Source: Streptomyces sp. NRRL S-118 (GTDB lineage Bacteria > Actinomycetota > Actinomycetes > Streptomycetales > Streptomycetaceae). Taken from it: 64,000 nucleotides of DNA. The position numbers and the translations under genes are program-made. Location of the stretch: contig NZ_KL591006.1 in assembly GCF_000716335.1 (NCBI RefSeq), positions 213,330 through 277,329 of the forward strand, written 5' to 3'. The notes below the pieces were generated by a model. That model saw only the letters and a program-made list of their open reading frames with translations, searched no databases and was not told the DNA's origin. Below are positions 1 through 8,439 of the stretch, one piece after another. How positions within the stretch are numbered: the stretch's first letter is position 1; the number at the start of each line of letters is the position of its first letter.

Positions 1-1156
1 CCGGGTCGAGGAGGCCCGCCTCGATCAGCTTCCTGGTCACGCCGACGGTCACACCGCCCGCCGTCTCGGCGAAGATGCCCTCCGTACGGGCCAGCAGCTT
101 GATCGCGTCGACGATCCGCTCGTCGTCGACGTCCTCCACCACGCCGCCCGTGCGGCGGGCGATGTCCAGGACGTAGGGGCCGTCGGCCGGGTTGCCGATG
201 GCGAGCGACTTGGCGATGGTGTTCGGCTTCTGGGGCCGTACGACGTCGTGACCGGCCTTGAAGGCGGCCGACACCGGGGAGCAGCCCTCCGCCTGGGCGC
301 CGAAGATCTTGTACGGCTTGTCCTCGACCAGGCCCAGCTTGATGAGCTCCTGGAGCCCCTTGTCGATCTTCGTCAGCTGCGAGCCGGACGCGATCGGGAT
401 GACGAGCTGGTCGGGCAGCCGCCAGCCGAGCTGCTCGCAGATCTCGTACGCGAGGGTCTTGGAGCCCTCCGCGTAGTAGGGGCGGAGGTTGACGTTGACG
501 AAGCCCCAGCCCTCGCCGAGCGGGTCGCCGATGAGCTCGGAGCAGAAGCGGTTGACGTCGTCGTACGTGCCCTCGATGCCGACGAGGTCACCGCCGTAGA
601 CCGCGGCCATGACGACCTTGCCCTGCTCCAGGTCGTGCGGGATGAACACGCAGGAGCGGAAGCCGGCCCGGGCGGCGGCGGCGCCGACCGCGCCGGCCAG
701 GTTGCCGGTGGAGGAGCAGGACAGGGTGGTGAAGCCGAAGGCGCGGGCGGCCTCCAGGGCCTGGGCGACGACGCGGTCCTTGAAGGAGTGCGTCGGGTTG
801 CCGGAGTCGTCCTTGACGAACAGCTTGCCCGGCTCGACACCGAGCTCGCGGGCGAGGTTGTCGGCCTGGACGAGCTTGGTCCAGCCCGGGTTCAGGTTCG
901 GCTTGTCGGCGACGTCCGCGGGGACGGGCAGGAGCGGCGCGTAGCGCCAGATGTTGGCGGGCCCGGCCTCGATCTGCTTGCGCAGGGCCTCGGGGTCACC
1001 GGCCGGCAGGTCGTAGGCGATCTCGAGCGGGCCGAAACACAGCTCACAGGCGAAGATCGGGCCGAGCGGGAAGCGCTCGCCGCACTCGCGACAGGAGAGG
1101 GCGGCGGCGGGACCGAGATCGACGTTCTTGGCGGTGGCGACAGTCTGTACAGCCAT
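1..1156 (-). CDS. thrC: Threonine synthase (3' end outside window)
   Basis: PLP enzyme of the last step of threonine synthesis: converts O-phosphohomoserine to threonine in the cytoplasm. The N-terminus has a four-cysteine zinc-ribbon-like pair (CRECG and CELC, about residues 22-40), as seen in actinobacterial ThrC. The PLP lysine lies in the motif HSFKDR, followed by the phosphate-binding run SSTGNLAGA. About 385 residues are visible and the C-terminal tail runs off the left edge. The ATG at 1156 gives the normal family N-terminus (MAVQTVATAKNVDLG). It is divergent from gpgS across about 280 bases in which I see no gene. Confidence 0.95.
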   Translation of the reverse strand, partial: MAVQTVATAKNVDLGPAAALSCRECGERFPLGPIFACELCFGPLEIAYDLPAGDPEALRKQIEAGPANIWRYAPLLPVPADVADKPNLNPGWTKLVQADNLARELGVEPGKLFVKDDSGNPTHSFKDRVVAQALEAARAFGFTTLSCSSTGNLAGAVGAAAARAGFRSCVFIPHDLEQGKVVMAAVYGGDLVGIEGTYDDVNRFCSELIGDPLGEGWGFVNVNLRPYYAEGSKTLAYEICEQLGWRLPDQLVIPIASGSQLTKIDKGLQELIKLGLVEDKPYKIFGAQAEGCSPVSAAFKAGHDVVRPQKPNTIAKSLAIGNPADGPYVLDIARRTGGVVEDVDDERIVDAIKLLARTEGIFAETAGGVTVGVTRKLIEAGLLDP

Positions 1157-1437
1157 GGAGGCGAGGCCCTTTCTCCTCATCTTCCTCATGGCGCACTTCG
1201 CCATGAGACGGATTTGGCACCTTCCCTAGCCGGGGCCTCGCGCGCATGCGTCTGCGAGTGCCGACTGGAGGGTTGCCGGGGCTTCAACGGGCCGTGTCCC
1301 TCTGCCCCTCTGGATGAGCGGTATTCGATTGTGATCGCGGGGGGACCCGACATGCGACGGTCATCCGCGTTGCTCAAGACTGTAACCGAACCCCCGGACG
1401 CTTGAGATGGTCGTCCGATACGCGAGATGGAGATCAC

Positions 1438-2382
1438 GTGCTGGAAGAGGTGGAGCGCTGGCTGGACCGGCGGTCCTGGTCCGTGACGGAGCGACCGCTC
1501 GACCAGCTGCTCGCGGCGAAGCACGGTACGACCGTGAGCGTGGTGCTTCCCGCGCTGAACGAGGAGGCGACGGTCGGCGAGATCGTCACCGTGATCCGCC
1601 GCGAGCTGATGTCGCCGGCCGTGCCGCTCGTGGACGAGCTGGTGGTCGTCGACTCGGGGTCGACGGACCGTACGGCGCGGGTGGCGGCCGCGGCCGGGGC
1701 GCGGGTGGTGCACCGGGACGCGATCCTGCCCCGGATACCCGCGCTGCCCGGCAAGGGGGAAGTGCTGTGGCGGTCGCTGCTGGTGACCGGCGGGGACGTG
1801 GTGTGCTTCGTCGACGCGGACCTGCGGGAGTTCTCGGCGGACTTCGTGTCGGGGATCGTGGGGCCGCTGCTGACCGATCCGTCCGTGCAGTTCGTCAAGG
1901 CGATGTACGACCGGCCGATGGCGGACTCGGCCGGCCAGGGCGGGCGGGTGACCGAGCTGGTGGCCCGGCCGCTGCTGAACCTGCACTGGCCGCAGCTCGC
2001 CGGGTTCGTGCAGCCGCTGGGCGGGGAGTACGCGGCGCGCCGTTCCTTGCTGGAGCGGCTGCCGTTCCCGGTCGGGTACGGGGTGGAGCTGGGACTGCTC
2101 GTGGACGCGCTGCACCTGGTCGGGCTGGACGCGCTGGCACAGGTGGACGTGGGGGTGCGCAAGCACCGGCACCAGGACGACCGGGCGCTGGGCCGGATGG
2201 CGGCGGCGATCTACCGGACGGCGCAGCTGCGGCTGTCGCGGGGGCACCTGGTGCGGCCGCGGCTGACCCAGTTCGACCGGGGCGAGGAGGGCTTCGTCCC
2301 GCGTACGCACGCGGTGGACACCGAGGAGCGGCCGCCGATGGTGAGTGTGGCCGAGTACGCGCGGCGTCGGCGCGTGGCGTGA
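1438..2382 (+). CDS. gpgS: Glucosyl-3-phosphoglycerate synthase (GT2 family)
   Basis: Transfers glucose from a nucleotide sugar to 3-phosphoglycerate, giving glucosyl-3-phosphoglycerate, precursor of glucosylglycerate (a compatible solute and, in mycobacteria, a primer for methylglucose polysaccharide). Visible motifs: nucleotide-binding VVLPALNEEATV, VDSGSTDRT, GKGEVLWRSL, metal site DADL, and the acceptor region GRVTELVARPLL and GGEYAARRSLL, all close to the mycobacterial enzyme as I recall it. GTG 1438 is chosen because GGAG sits about 8 bases upstream; the upstream TTG at 1402 lacks a good site. It lies 45 bases before otsA on the same strand, so two sugar-solute genes sit together. Confidence 0.85.
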   Translation: MLEEVERWLDRRSWSVTERPLDQLLAAKHGTTVSVVLPALNEEATVGEIVTVIRRELMSPAVPLVDELVVVDSGSTDRTARVAAAAGARVVHRDAILPRIPALPGKGEVLWRSLLVTGGDVVCFVDADLREFSADFVSGIVGPLLTDPSVQFVKAMYDRPMADSAGQGGRVTELVARPLLNLHWPQLAGFVQPLGGEYAARRSLLERLPFPVGYGVELGLLVDALHLVGLDALAQVDVGVRKHRHQDDRALGRMAAAIYRTAQLRLSRGHLVRPRLTQFDRGEEGFVPRTHAVDTEERPPMVSVAEYARRRRVA

Positions 2383-2427
2383 GGGCCGTACGTTTGAGCG
2401 TTTCCGGTACGGGCTAGGTTCGTCTCC

Positions 2428-3876
2428 ATGGCGCCCCAGATTCTCGTTGCTTCGAACAGAGGTCCGGTCAGCTACGTGCCCCGTGCGGACGGCACGCTCG
2501 ACGCCCGCAGGGGAGGCGGCGGTCTGGTCTCCGGCCTCTCCGCGATCGGGCCGGACGCGGGAGCGCTGTGGGTGTGCGCGGCGCTGGGCGACGGCGACCG
2601 CGAGGCCGTGCGGCGCGGGATCGCCGAGCCGGGCGTGCGGATGCTCGACATCGACGCGGCGACCTACTCGGCGGCGTACAACGGGATCGCCAACTCGGTG
2701 CTGTGGTTCGTGCACCACATGCTGTACCAGACGCCGCTCGAGCCGGTCTACGACGCGGAGTTCCGCCGGCAGTGGGACGCCTACCGGCTGTACAACCGGG
2801 CGTTCGCGGCGGCGCTGGCGGACGAGGCGGACCGGAACGCGACGGTGCTGATCCAGGACTACCACCTGGCGCTGGCGCCGGGCATGCTGCGGGAGCTGCG
2901 GCCGGACCTGCGGATCGGGCACTTCTCGCACACGCCGTGGGCACCGCCGGAGTACTTCCGGATGCTGCCGGACGACATCGCGGAGGAGCTGCTGCTGGGA
3001 ATGCTGGGCGCGGACCGCCTGGGGTTCCTCACGCAGCGCTGGCTGCGCGCCTTCCAGAACTGCTGCCAGTCGGTGCTGGGGCACTTCGACGGGATGGCGT
3101 ACTGGCCGCGCGACCAGGAGCCGAGCTTCGAGTACCGCATCCCGGGCCACCAGCGGCGGCGGACGTTCCTGGGCGTGCACGGGCTGGGCGCCGACGCGGA
3201 CTTCCTGCGGGAGCGGTCGCGGCGTGCGGACGTGGACGACCGGATGGCGGCGCTGCGCGAGCAGATCGGCGGGATGGACCGGAAGATCATCGTCCGGGTG
3301 GACCGCACGGAGCTGTCGAAGAACATCGTGCGCGGTCTGCTGGCGTACCGGGCGCTGCTGGAGGAGCGGCCGGAGTGGCGCGAGCGGGTGGTGCACCTGG
3401 CGTTCGCCTACCCCTCGCGGCAGGACCTGCCGGTGTACCGGGAGTACACGGCGCGGGTGTCGCAGCTCGCCGACGAGATCAACGCGGAGTTCGCCACCGA
3501 CGGCTGGACCCCGGTGATCCTCCACGTCGAGGACGACTTCGCCCGCTCGCTGGCGGCGTACCGGCTCGCGGACGTGGCGCTGGTCAACCCCATCCGCGAC
3601 GGCATGAACCTGGTCGCCAAGGAGGTCCCGGTGGTCTCCGACGACGGCTGCGCGCTGGTGCTGTCACGGGAGGCGGGCGCGTACGAAGAACTGCGCGACG
3701 AGGCCGTGACGGTCAACCCGTACGACGTCACGGGCACGGCCGCCGCGCTCCACGAGGCCCTGACCATGCCGCCCGCGGAGCGCGCCGAACGCACCAAGCG
3801 CCTGGCCGCGGCGGCCACGTCCCTGCCGCCACAGCGCTGGTTCCTGGACCAGCTGAACGCCCTGCGGGAGAGCTAG
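2428..3876 (+). CDS. otsA: Trehalose-6-phosphate synthase (GT20)
   Basis: Makes trehalose-6-phosphate from glucose-6-phosphate and UDP- or GDP-glucose in the cytoplasm. The 482-residue length fits the family. Motifs: N-terminal VASNRGPVSY and GGGGLVSGL, the WVHHMLYQ/QDYHLALAP region, FSHTPWAPPEYF, RVDRTELSKNI and the NPIRDGMNLVAKE donor-binding segment near residue 390. A TAGGTT hexamer (2415-2420) lies 7 bases before the ATG, with TTGAGC upstream, so the transcript may be leaderless. Its phosphatase partner OtsB is encoded convergently just downstream. Confidence 0.96.
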   Translation: MAPQILVASNRGPVSYVPRADGTLDARRGGGGLVSGLSAIGPDAGALWVCAALGDGDREAVRRGIAEPGVRMLDIDAATYSAAYNGIANSVLWFVHHMLYQTPLEPVYDAEFRRQWDAYRLYNRAFAAALADEADRNATVLIQDYHLALAPGMLRELRPDLRIGHFSHTPWAPPEYFRMLPDDIAEELLLGMLGADRLGFLTQRWLRAFQNCCQSVLGHFDGMAYWPRDQEPSFEYRIPGHQRRRTFLGVHGLGADADFLRERSRRADVDDRMAALREQIGGMDRKIIVRVDRTELSKNIVRGLLAYRALLEERPEWRERVVHLAFAYPSRQDLPVYREYTARVSQLADEINAEFATDGWTPVILHVEDDFARSLAAYRLADVALVNPIRDGMNLVAKEVPVVSDDGCALVLSREAGAYEELRDEAVTVNPYDVTGTAAALHEALTMPPAERAERTKRLAAAATSLPPQRWFLDQLNALRES

Positions 3877-3906
3877 CCCCTCTCCGAGGCCCCGGTGTGG
3901 AGCCGG

Positions 3907-3932
3907 GCCCCGGCCCGTCCGGCGGCCGGGGC
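3907..3932. terminator. Hairpin between otsA and otsB
   Basis: Nine-base GC-rich arms GCCCCGGCC and GGCCGGGGC around an 8-base loop. It sits directly after the otsB stop codon and 30 bases after the otsA stop, so it can serve both convergent genes. There is no U-tract, as is usual in Streptomyces. Confidence 0.6.
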
Positions 3933-4784
3933 TCAGGCCGTTCCCACCCGCTCCGCCAGCCGCGTGAGGAAGTCCACCACCGCGGCCGGGCCCGGGAGGG
4001 CGAGGTCGGCGCGGGTGGCGAGGTCGGGGACCTCGGCGCTGGCGCTGCAGATCAGCAGGCCCGGTGTGCCGTCGGAGCGGAGTTTGTCGACGGCCGCGAA
4101 GGCGGGCAGGTCGCCGAGGTCGTCGCCCGCGTAGACCACCGTGCCGGCGCCGGTTTCGCGGACGTGGTCGGTGAGGGCGACGCCCTTGTCGATGCCCGGG
4201 GGACGCAGTTCGAGGACCATGCGGCCGGGCTCCAGGACCAGGCCGTGCCGGGTGGCGAGGTCGGCCAGCGGGGCGCGCAGCGCGTCGAACGCGGCCTGCG
4301 GATCCTCGGCGCGGCGGGTGTGGACGGCCACCGCGCGGCCCTTCTCCTCGATCCACGTGCCGGGCCAGGCGCCCGCGCGGTCCAGGACCCCGGGCAGCTC
4401 CGCACGGACGGCGGCGACGCCGGGGTGCTCGGGGGCGGCGCGGACCGTGCCGGTGACGGCGTCCCAGCGTTCGGCGCCGTAGTGGCCGAGGACCACGAGG
4501 TGTTCCAGGCCGGGCACGCCCGCGAAGCCGCCGTACCGCACCGCCACGCCGGCCGGGCGGCCGGTGATCACGGCGATGGAGGCGACGCGCGGCGCGAGCG
4601 CGGCGAGGGCGGCGACGGCGCCGCGGTGGGCGCGGGCCTGCTCGGGGTCGTCGACGATCTCGGCGAGGGTGCCGTCGAAGTCGAGGCCGACGACCGCCCG
4701 CTCGGGGTGGGCCAGGAAGGCGTCCAGGCCCTCGCGGCCGGCGGGCGTACTCGGATACGGCAGTGCGTTCGGTTCGGTACCCAT
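3933..4784 (-). CDS. otsB: Trehalose-6-phosphate phosphatase (HAD superfamily)
   Basis: Removes phosphate from trehalose-6-phosphate, finishing the OtsA-OtsB route. HAD motif I reads DFDGTLAEI near residue 36 with the nucleophilic Asp first; the late motif GDDLGD supplies the metal aspartates. I start at ATG 4784 (MGTEPNALPYPS); an in-frame upstream ATG at 4826 would add 14 residues without a better ribosome site. It is convergent with otsA and shares a short hairpin with it. Confidence 0.93.
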   Translation of the reverse strand: MGTEPNALPYPSTPAGREGLDAFLAHPERAVVGLDFDGTLAEIVDDPEQARAHRGAVAALAALAPRVASIAVITGRPAGVAVRYGGFAGVPGLEHLVVLGHYGAERWDAVTGTVRAAPEHPGVAAVRAELPGVLDRAGAWPGTWIEEKGRAVAVHTRRAEDPQAAFDALRAPLADLATRHGLVLEPGRMVLELRPPGIDKGVALTDHVRETGAGTVVYAGDDLGDLPAFAAVDKLRSDGTPGLLICSASAEVPDLATRADLALPGPAAVVDFLTRLAERVGTA

Positions 4785-4810
4785 GGGGTTCTCACTATCC
4801 CGGCCGCTCG

Positions 4811-4882
4811 GCGCCCACACCTCCACCGGCGCGCTTCCCGCGACGCGCCCACACCGCTACCGGCGCGCCTCCCGCGACGCGC
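4811..4882. repeat. 34-bp imperfect tandem repeat over the 3' end of the DUF3263 gene
   Basis: 4811-4848 and 4845-4882 match at 35 of 38 positions with a 34-base period. The inner copy contains the last codons and TAG stop of the gene at 4857-5087; the outer copy lies downstream and has lost the stop. Confidence 0.85.
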
Positions 4883-5087
4883 GCACGCGGCGCAGGCGGT
4901 TGACCGTCACGGGGTCGTGCTCCAGCGCCCTGGGATCGTCGAGCAGGGCGTTGAGCAGCTGGTAGTAGCGCGTCGGCGACATGGCGAGCTGTTCCCTGAT
5001 CGCGCGTTCCTTGGCGCCGGGCCCCGGCCACGAGCGGCGCTCCATGGCGAGGACGGCCCTGTCCCGGGCAGTGAGGTCGGCGGTCAT
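4857..5087 (-). CDS. DUF3263 small DNA-binding-like protein
   Basis: A 76-residue protein matching the DUF3263 family of short actinobacterial proteins: an opening acidic/aromatic helix (RDRAVLAMERRSWP) and a helix-turn-helix-like centre (KERAIREQLAMSPTRYYQLLNALLDDP). Family members are suspected regulators, but no function is established. It lies 14 bases upstream of the sugar-binding lipoprotein on the complementary strand reading in the same direction. Its C-terminal coding bases are repeated downstream. Confidence 0.85.
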   Translation of the reverse strand: MTADLTARDRAVLAMERRSWPGPGAKERAIREQLAMSPTRYYQLLNALLDDPRALEHDPVTVNRLRRVRASREARR

Positions 5088-5100
5088 ACGAAGAACATAG

Positions 5101-6369
5101 CTATTCGGCCGCTTCGGCGTCCCGGGCGTCCTTCGCTATCTGCTGGAGCACGGACTCGGGGTCGGTCTCGGGGGCGACGGCCTTGCCGATGTTCTTCTTG
5201 ATGCTCTCGCTGACCTTCGCCCACGACGTCTCGCCCACCGGGTACAGCTCGGTCGAGGGCAGCGCCTCCAGGAACTCCTTCAGGTCGGCGTGCTTGCGGT
5301 CCTCCGCCATGGCGCTGCTCGCGGTGACGGTGACCGGGAGGATGTCGTACCGGTCGGAGAAGTCCAGGACGTTCTTGTCCTGGTACACGAAGTCCAGGAA
5401 GGCGCCGGCCTCCTTGCGGTGGCCGTTCTGCTTGAACGCCATCATCCAGTCGGCGACGCCCATCGCCGACTTGGCCTTGCCCTCGATGCCGGGCAGCGGC
5501 ACCTTGCCGACCTTCACGCCCGCCTTCTCCGCGGTCTCCATCAGCGTCGGGTGGCCGTTGAGCATGCCGACCTCACCGCGCGTGAAGGCGTCGAACGCCT
5601 GCTGCCGGTCGAGCTTGCCGGGCGCGACGGGGCCGGTCAGCCCCGGGGTGACCAGTTCGTCCTTGAGCCACTGGAAGGTCCGGACGTTCGCGGCCGAGTC
5701 GATCTCGTACGAGGAGCCGCCGGCGTCGCGGTAGCCGCCACCCCCGCTGAGCAGCCACTGCATGGTCTCGGCCTGGGCCTCCTCGGAGCCGAGGGGCAGC
5801 GCGAAGGGGTACTTCACGCCCTCGGCCCTCAGCGCCTGGGCGGCCTTCTTGAGGTCGGCCCACGTCCGGGGCGGCTCCACGCCGGCCTTGTCGAACAGCT
5901 CCTCGTTGAAGAAGAGCAGCCGGGTGCTGGCGGCGAACGGCATCCCGTACTGGACCCGGTTCATCTCGCCGGCCCGGCTGAGCAGGGGCAGGAAGTTGGC
6001 CTGGGTGGGGACGGACAGCAGGCTGTCGACGTCGTAGAGCTTGTCGGCCTTGGCGTAGTCGGCGTAGGCGCCGATCTGGGCCAGGTCGGGGGCCTCGTCG
6101 CGGGCGACCATCTCGGCGACCTCGCGGTCGACGTCCTTCCAGGACAGCACCCGGACGTCGACCCTGACGCCGGGGTGGCTCTTCTCGAAGGCTCTGGCAA
6201 CGTTGTCCCAGTACGTTTTGGACGTGTTGGTCCCGGAGTTGCCGTAGTCGGCGGCGACCAGCTTGAGGGTCACGTCCCCCGAGCCGCCGCTGCCGCAGGC
6301 GGTCAGGGTCGCCAGCATGCCCAGTGCGGCCACCGCCGCGGTCGTTCCCAGAGTGCGGCGTCGCTGCAC
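5101..6369 (-). CDS. ABC transporter sugar-binding lipoprotein
   Basis: Extracytoplasmic solute-binding protein (family 1) of a carbohydrate ABC importer, about 422 residues. GTG 6369 is chosen because it gives a textbook lipoprotein signal: MQRRRTLG, a hydrophobic stretch, and lipobox LTAC near residue 27. Mature regions typical of the family include WDNVARAFEKSHPGV, the PFAASTRLLFFNEELFDKAG hinge and GVADWMMAFKQN. No permease genes are nearby, so it must use permeases encoded elsewhere; the shared ATPase is probably MsiK, also in this window. A dre site lies 35 bases upstream, in the region shared with the divergent SIS gene. Confidence 0.9.
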   Translation of the reverse strand: MQRRRTLGTTAAVAALGMLATLTACGSGGSGDVTLKLVAADYGNSGTNTSKTYWDNVARAFEKSHPGVRVDVRVLSWKDVDREVAEMVARDEAPDLAQIGAYADYAKADKLYDVDSLLSVPTQANFLPLLSRAGEMNRVQYGMPFAASTRLLFFNEELFDKAGVEPPRTWADLKKAAQALRAEGVKYPFALPLGSEEAQAETMQWLLSGGGGYRDAGGSSYEIDSAANVRTFQWLKDELVTPGLTGPVAPGKLDRQQAFDAFTRGEVGMLNGHPTLMETAEKAGVKVGKVPLPGIEGKAKSAMGVADWMMAFKQNGHRKEAGAFLDFVYQDKNVLDFSDRYDILPVTVTASSAMAEDRKHADLKEFLEALPSTELYPVGETSWAKVSESIKKNIGKAVAPETDPESVLQQIAKDARDAEAAE

Positions 6370-6403
6370 GGCCTCGTCCCACTTTCGCTTCCTACGGAGG
6401 CAA

Positions 6404-6419
6404 TGAGGTCTACACCACT
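6404..6419. promoter_or_regulatory. DasR operator (dre) between SBP and SIS genes
   Basis: TGAGGTCTACACCACT matches the DasR consensus A(C/G)TGGTCTAGACCA(C/G)T at 13 of 16 positions. It lies 35 bases upstream of the lipoprotein start and 77 upstream of the SIS start. A second partial site, GGTCT-GC-TAGACC, lies at 6441-6453. DasR is the GntR-type repressor that responds to glucosamine-6-phosphate. Confidence 0.75.
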
Positions 6420-6495
6420 TGGCCTCGCTTCGCCAACTCGGGTCTGCTAGACCGGCCTGGTCCTGTCCGCGTACGACGCCGTAGGAGTTCCTCGC

Positions 6496-7392
6496 ATGTC
6501 CCGTACCGCAGCAGAGATCGCCACCCAGCCGGCCTGCTGGCGCCGTGCCGCCGAGGCCGCCGCCGGATTCGGGGGGCTGCCCGCGCCCGGGGAGCGGGTC
6601 GCCGTGACCGGGTGCGGCACGTCGTGGTTCATGGCGATCGCGTACGCCGCGCTGCGCGAGGCGGCGGGGCAGGGCGAGACCGACGCCTTCGCCTCGTCGG
6701 AGTTCCCGCCGGCGCGCCCGTACGACCGCGTGGTGGCGATCACCCGGTCCGGGACGACGACGGAGGTGCTGCGGCTGCTGGGGGCCCTGCGGGGCCGGGT
6801 GCCGACGCTGGCGCTGACGGCCGACCCGGCGACGCCGGTGAAGGCTGCTGCGGACACGGTGGCGGTGCTGGACTGGGCCGACGAGGAGTCGGTGGTGCAG
6901 ACCCGGTTCGCCACGACCGCGCTCGCGTTCCTGCGGGCGGGACTGGGTGACGTCGAGGGCGTGAAGCCGGTCGGCGCGGCGGCGGTCGACGCGGAGCTGG
7001 CGGTGACCGAGCCGCTGCCGGAGGCGGTGGTGGGGGCGGAGCAGTGGACGTTCCTCGGCCGGGGCTGGACGTACGGGCTGGCGCTGGAGGCGGGTCTGAA
7101 GATGCGCGAGGCGGCGGGTGCCTGGACGGAGGCGTACCCGGCGATGGAGTACCGCCACGGGCCGATCTCGATCACCGGTCCGGGTCGGGTCGCCTGGGTC
7201 TTCGGCGGGCTGCCGGAGGGTCTGGCGGCCGATGTGGCGCGGGTCGGCGGCACGCTGCACGCGCACGCGACGGCGGACCCGATGGCGGACCTGGTGCGGG
7301 CCCAGCGGCTCGCGGTGGCCCTGGCGGAGGCGAAGGGGTACGACCCGGACCGGCCGCGCAACCTGACGCGGAGCGTGATCCTGTCGTCGTAG
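6496..7392 (+). CDS. SIS-domain sugar-phosphate isomerase/deaminase (AgaS/GlmS-C type)
   Basis: A 298-residue two-lobe SIS protein. The phosphate-binding loops read TGCGTSWFMA (near residue 38) and ITRSGTTTEV (near 82). The C-terminal half carries EAGLKMREAAGAWTEAYPAMEYRHGP, like the isomerase domain of GlmS and the GalN-6-phosphate deaminase AgaS. It lacks a glutaminase domain, so a catabolic isomerase/deaminase role is likelier than GlcN-6-P synthesis. It is the first gene rightward from the dre region and precedes a kinase and a deacetylase for amino sugars. The exact substrate is inference. Confidence 0.82.
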   Translation: MSRTAAEIATQPACWRRAAEAAAGFGGLPAPGERVAVTGCGTSWFMAIAYAALREAAGQGETDAFASSEFPPARPYDRVVAITRSGTTTEVLRLLGALRGRVPTLALTADPATPVKAAADTVAVLDWADEESVVQTRFATTALAFLRAGLGDVEGVKPVGAAAVDAELAVTEPLPEAVVGAEQWTFLGRGWTYGLALEAGLKMREAAGAWTEAYPAMEYRHGPISITGPGRVAWVFGGLPEGLAADVARVGGTLHAHATADPMADLVRAQRLAVALAEAKGYDPDRPRNLTRSVILSS

Positions 7393-7459
7393 GGGCCGGG
7401 GAAGCACCCCCGGCGCGGACGGGAAAAGCATTTTGTATGCGCGGGCAACAATCCACGAA

Positions 7460-7475
7460 AGTGGACTAGACCTTT
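7460..7475 (+). promoter_or_regulatory. DasR operator (dre) upstream of nagK
   Basis: AGTGGACTAGACCTTT matches the dre consensus at 13 of 16 positions and ends 28 bases before the nagK start. The core GTGGACTAGACC recurs exactly upstream of msiK. Confidence 0.8.
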
Positions 7476-7503
7476 CACGGGTGCACAAGCCACACTGTCT
7501 CCC

Positions 7504-8439
7504 GTGAGACACGTCATCGCCCTCGATGTGGGCGGCACCGGGATGAAAGCCGCCCTGGTCGCGGAGGACGGCGCGCTGCTGCACGAGGCGCGCCGCCCCA
7601 CCGGCCGGGAGCGCGGACCGGACGCGGTCGTGGAGACCATCCTCGGCTTCGCCGCCGAGCTGCACGCCCACGGCCGCGCGCGGTACGGCACCGGAGCCGT
7701 CGCCGCCGGTGTCGCCGTGCCCGGAATCGTCGAGCCCGGCGACGGCATCGCCGTCTACGCCGCCAACCTCGGCTGGCGCGACGTCCCGCTGCGCGCCCTG
7801 CTGGGCGAGCGCCTCGGCGGCCTGCCGGTCGCCCTCGGACACGACGTGCGCACCGGCGGGCTCGCCGAGGGCCGCGTCGGGGCCGGCCGCGGCGCGGACC
7901 GGTTCCTCTTCGTGCCGCTGGGCACCGGCATCGCGGGCGCCATCGGCATCGGCGGCACCATCGAGGCCGGCGCGCACGGCTGCGCCGGCGAGATCGGCCA
8001 CATCGTGGTCCGTCCCGGCGGCCCCGCCTGCGGCTGCGGGCAGCGCGGCTGCCTGGAGACCCTCGCCTCGGCCGCCGCCGTCAGCCGCGCCTGGGCGGAG
8101 GCGAGCGGCGACCCGGACGCGGACGCGGCGGACTGCGCCGAGGCCGTCGTCTCGGGCGACGAACGCGCCGCACGGGTGTGGCAGGACGCCGTCGACGCGC
8201 TCGCCGACGGGCTGGTCACCGCGCTCACCCTGCTGGACCCCCGCACGCTCATCATCGGTGGCGGTCTCGCCGAGGCGGGGGAAACGTTGTTCACACCTTT
8301 GCGGGCGGCCGTCGAGGAGCGGGTGACGTTCCAAAAGCTGCCCGCCATCGTGCCGGCGGCCCTCGGGGACACCGCCGGATGCCTGGGCGCGGGCCTCCTC
8401 GCCTGGGACCTACTCGCCAGTTCGGAGGTATCCGCCTGA
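7504..8439 (+). CDS. nagK: ROK-family N-acetylhexosamine kinase
   Basis: Phosphorylates N-acetylglucosamine (or a related amino sugar) at C6. The ROK ATP loop DVGGTGMKAAL is near residue 7, the GHDV region near 113 binds sugar, and the zinc-type motif CGCGQRGCLE is near 178. The 311-residue length fits the family. GTG 7504 is the only good start before the ATP loop. Its stop overlaps the nagA start (TGATG), so translation is coupled. A dre site upstream places it under DasR control. Confidence 0.9.
   Translation: MRHVIALDVGGTGMKAALVAEDGALLHEARRPTGRERGPDAVVETILGFAAELHAHGRARYGTGAVAAGVAVPGIVEPGDGIAVYAANLGWRDVPLRALLGERLGGLPVALGHDVRTGGLAEGRVGAGRGADRFLFVPLGTGIAGAIGIGGTIEAGAHGCAGEIGHIVVRPGGPACGCGQRGCLETLASAAAVSRAWAEASGDPDADAADCAEAVVSGDERAARVWQDAVDALADGLVTALTLLDPRTLIIGGGLAEAGETLFTPLRAAVEERVTFQKLPAIVPAALGDTAGCLGAGLLAWDLLASSEVSA

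Noticed and set aside
1186..3525. 779-residue minus-strand frame across gpgS and otsA
   Set aside because: Shadow of two well-supported genes; Arg/Pro/Val-rich with no domains, a product of high GC.
6382..8334. Upstream part of the long minus-strand frame continuous with the sugar-binding protein
   Set aside because: It runs antisense to the SIS and nagK genes; the lipoprotein signal at 6369 shows the true start.
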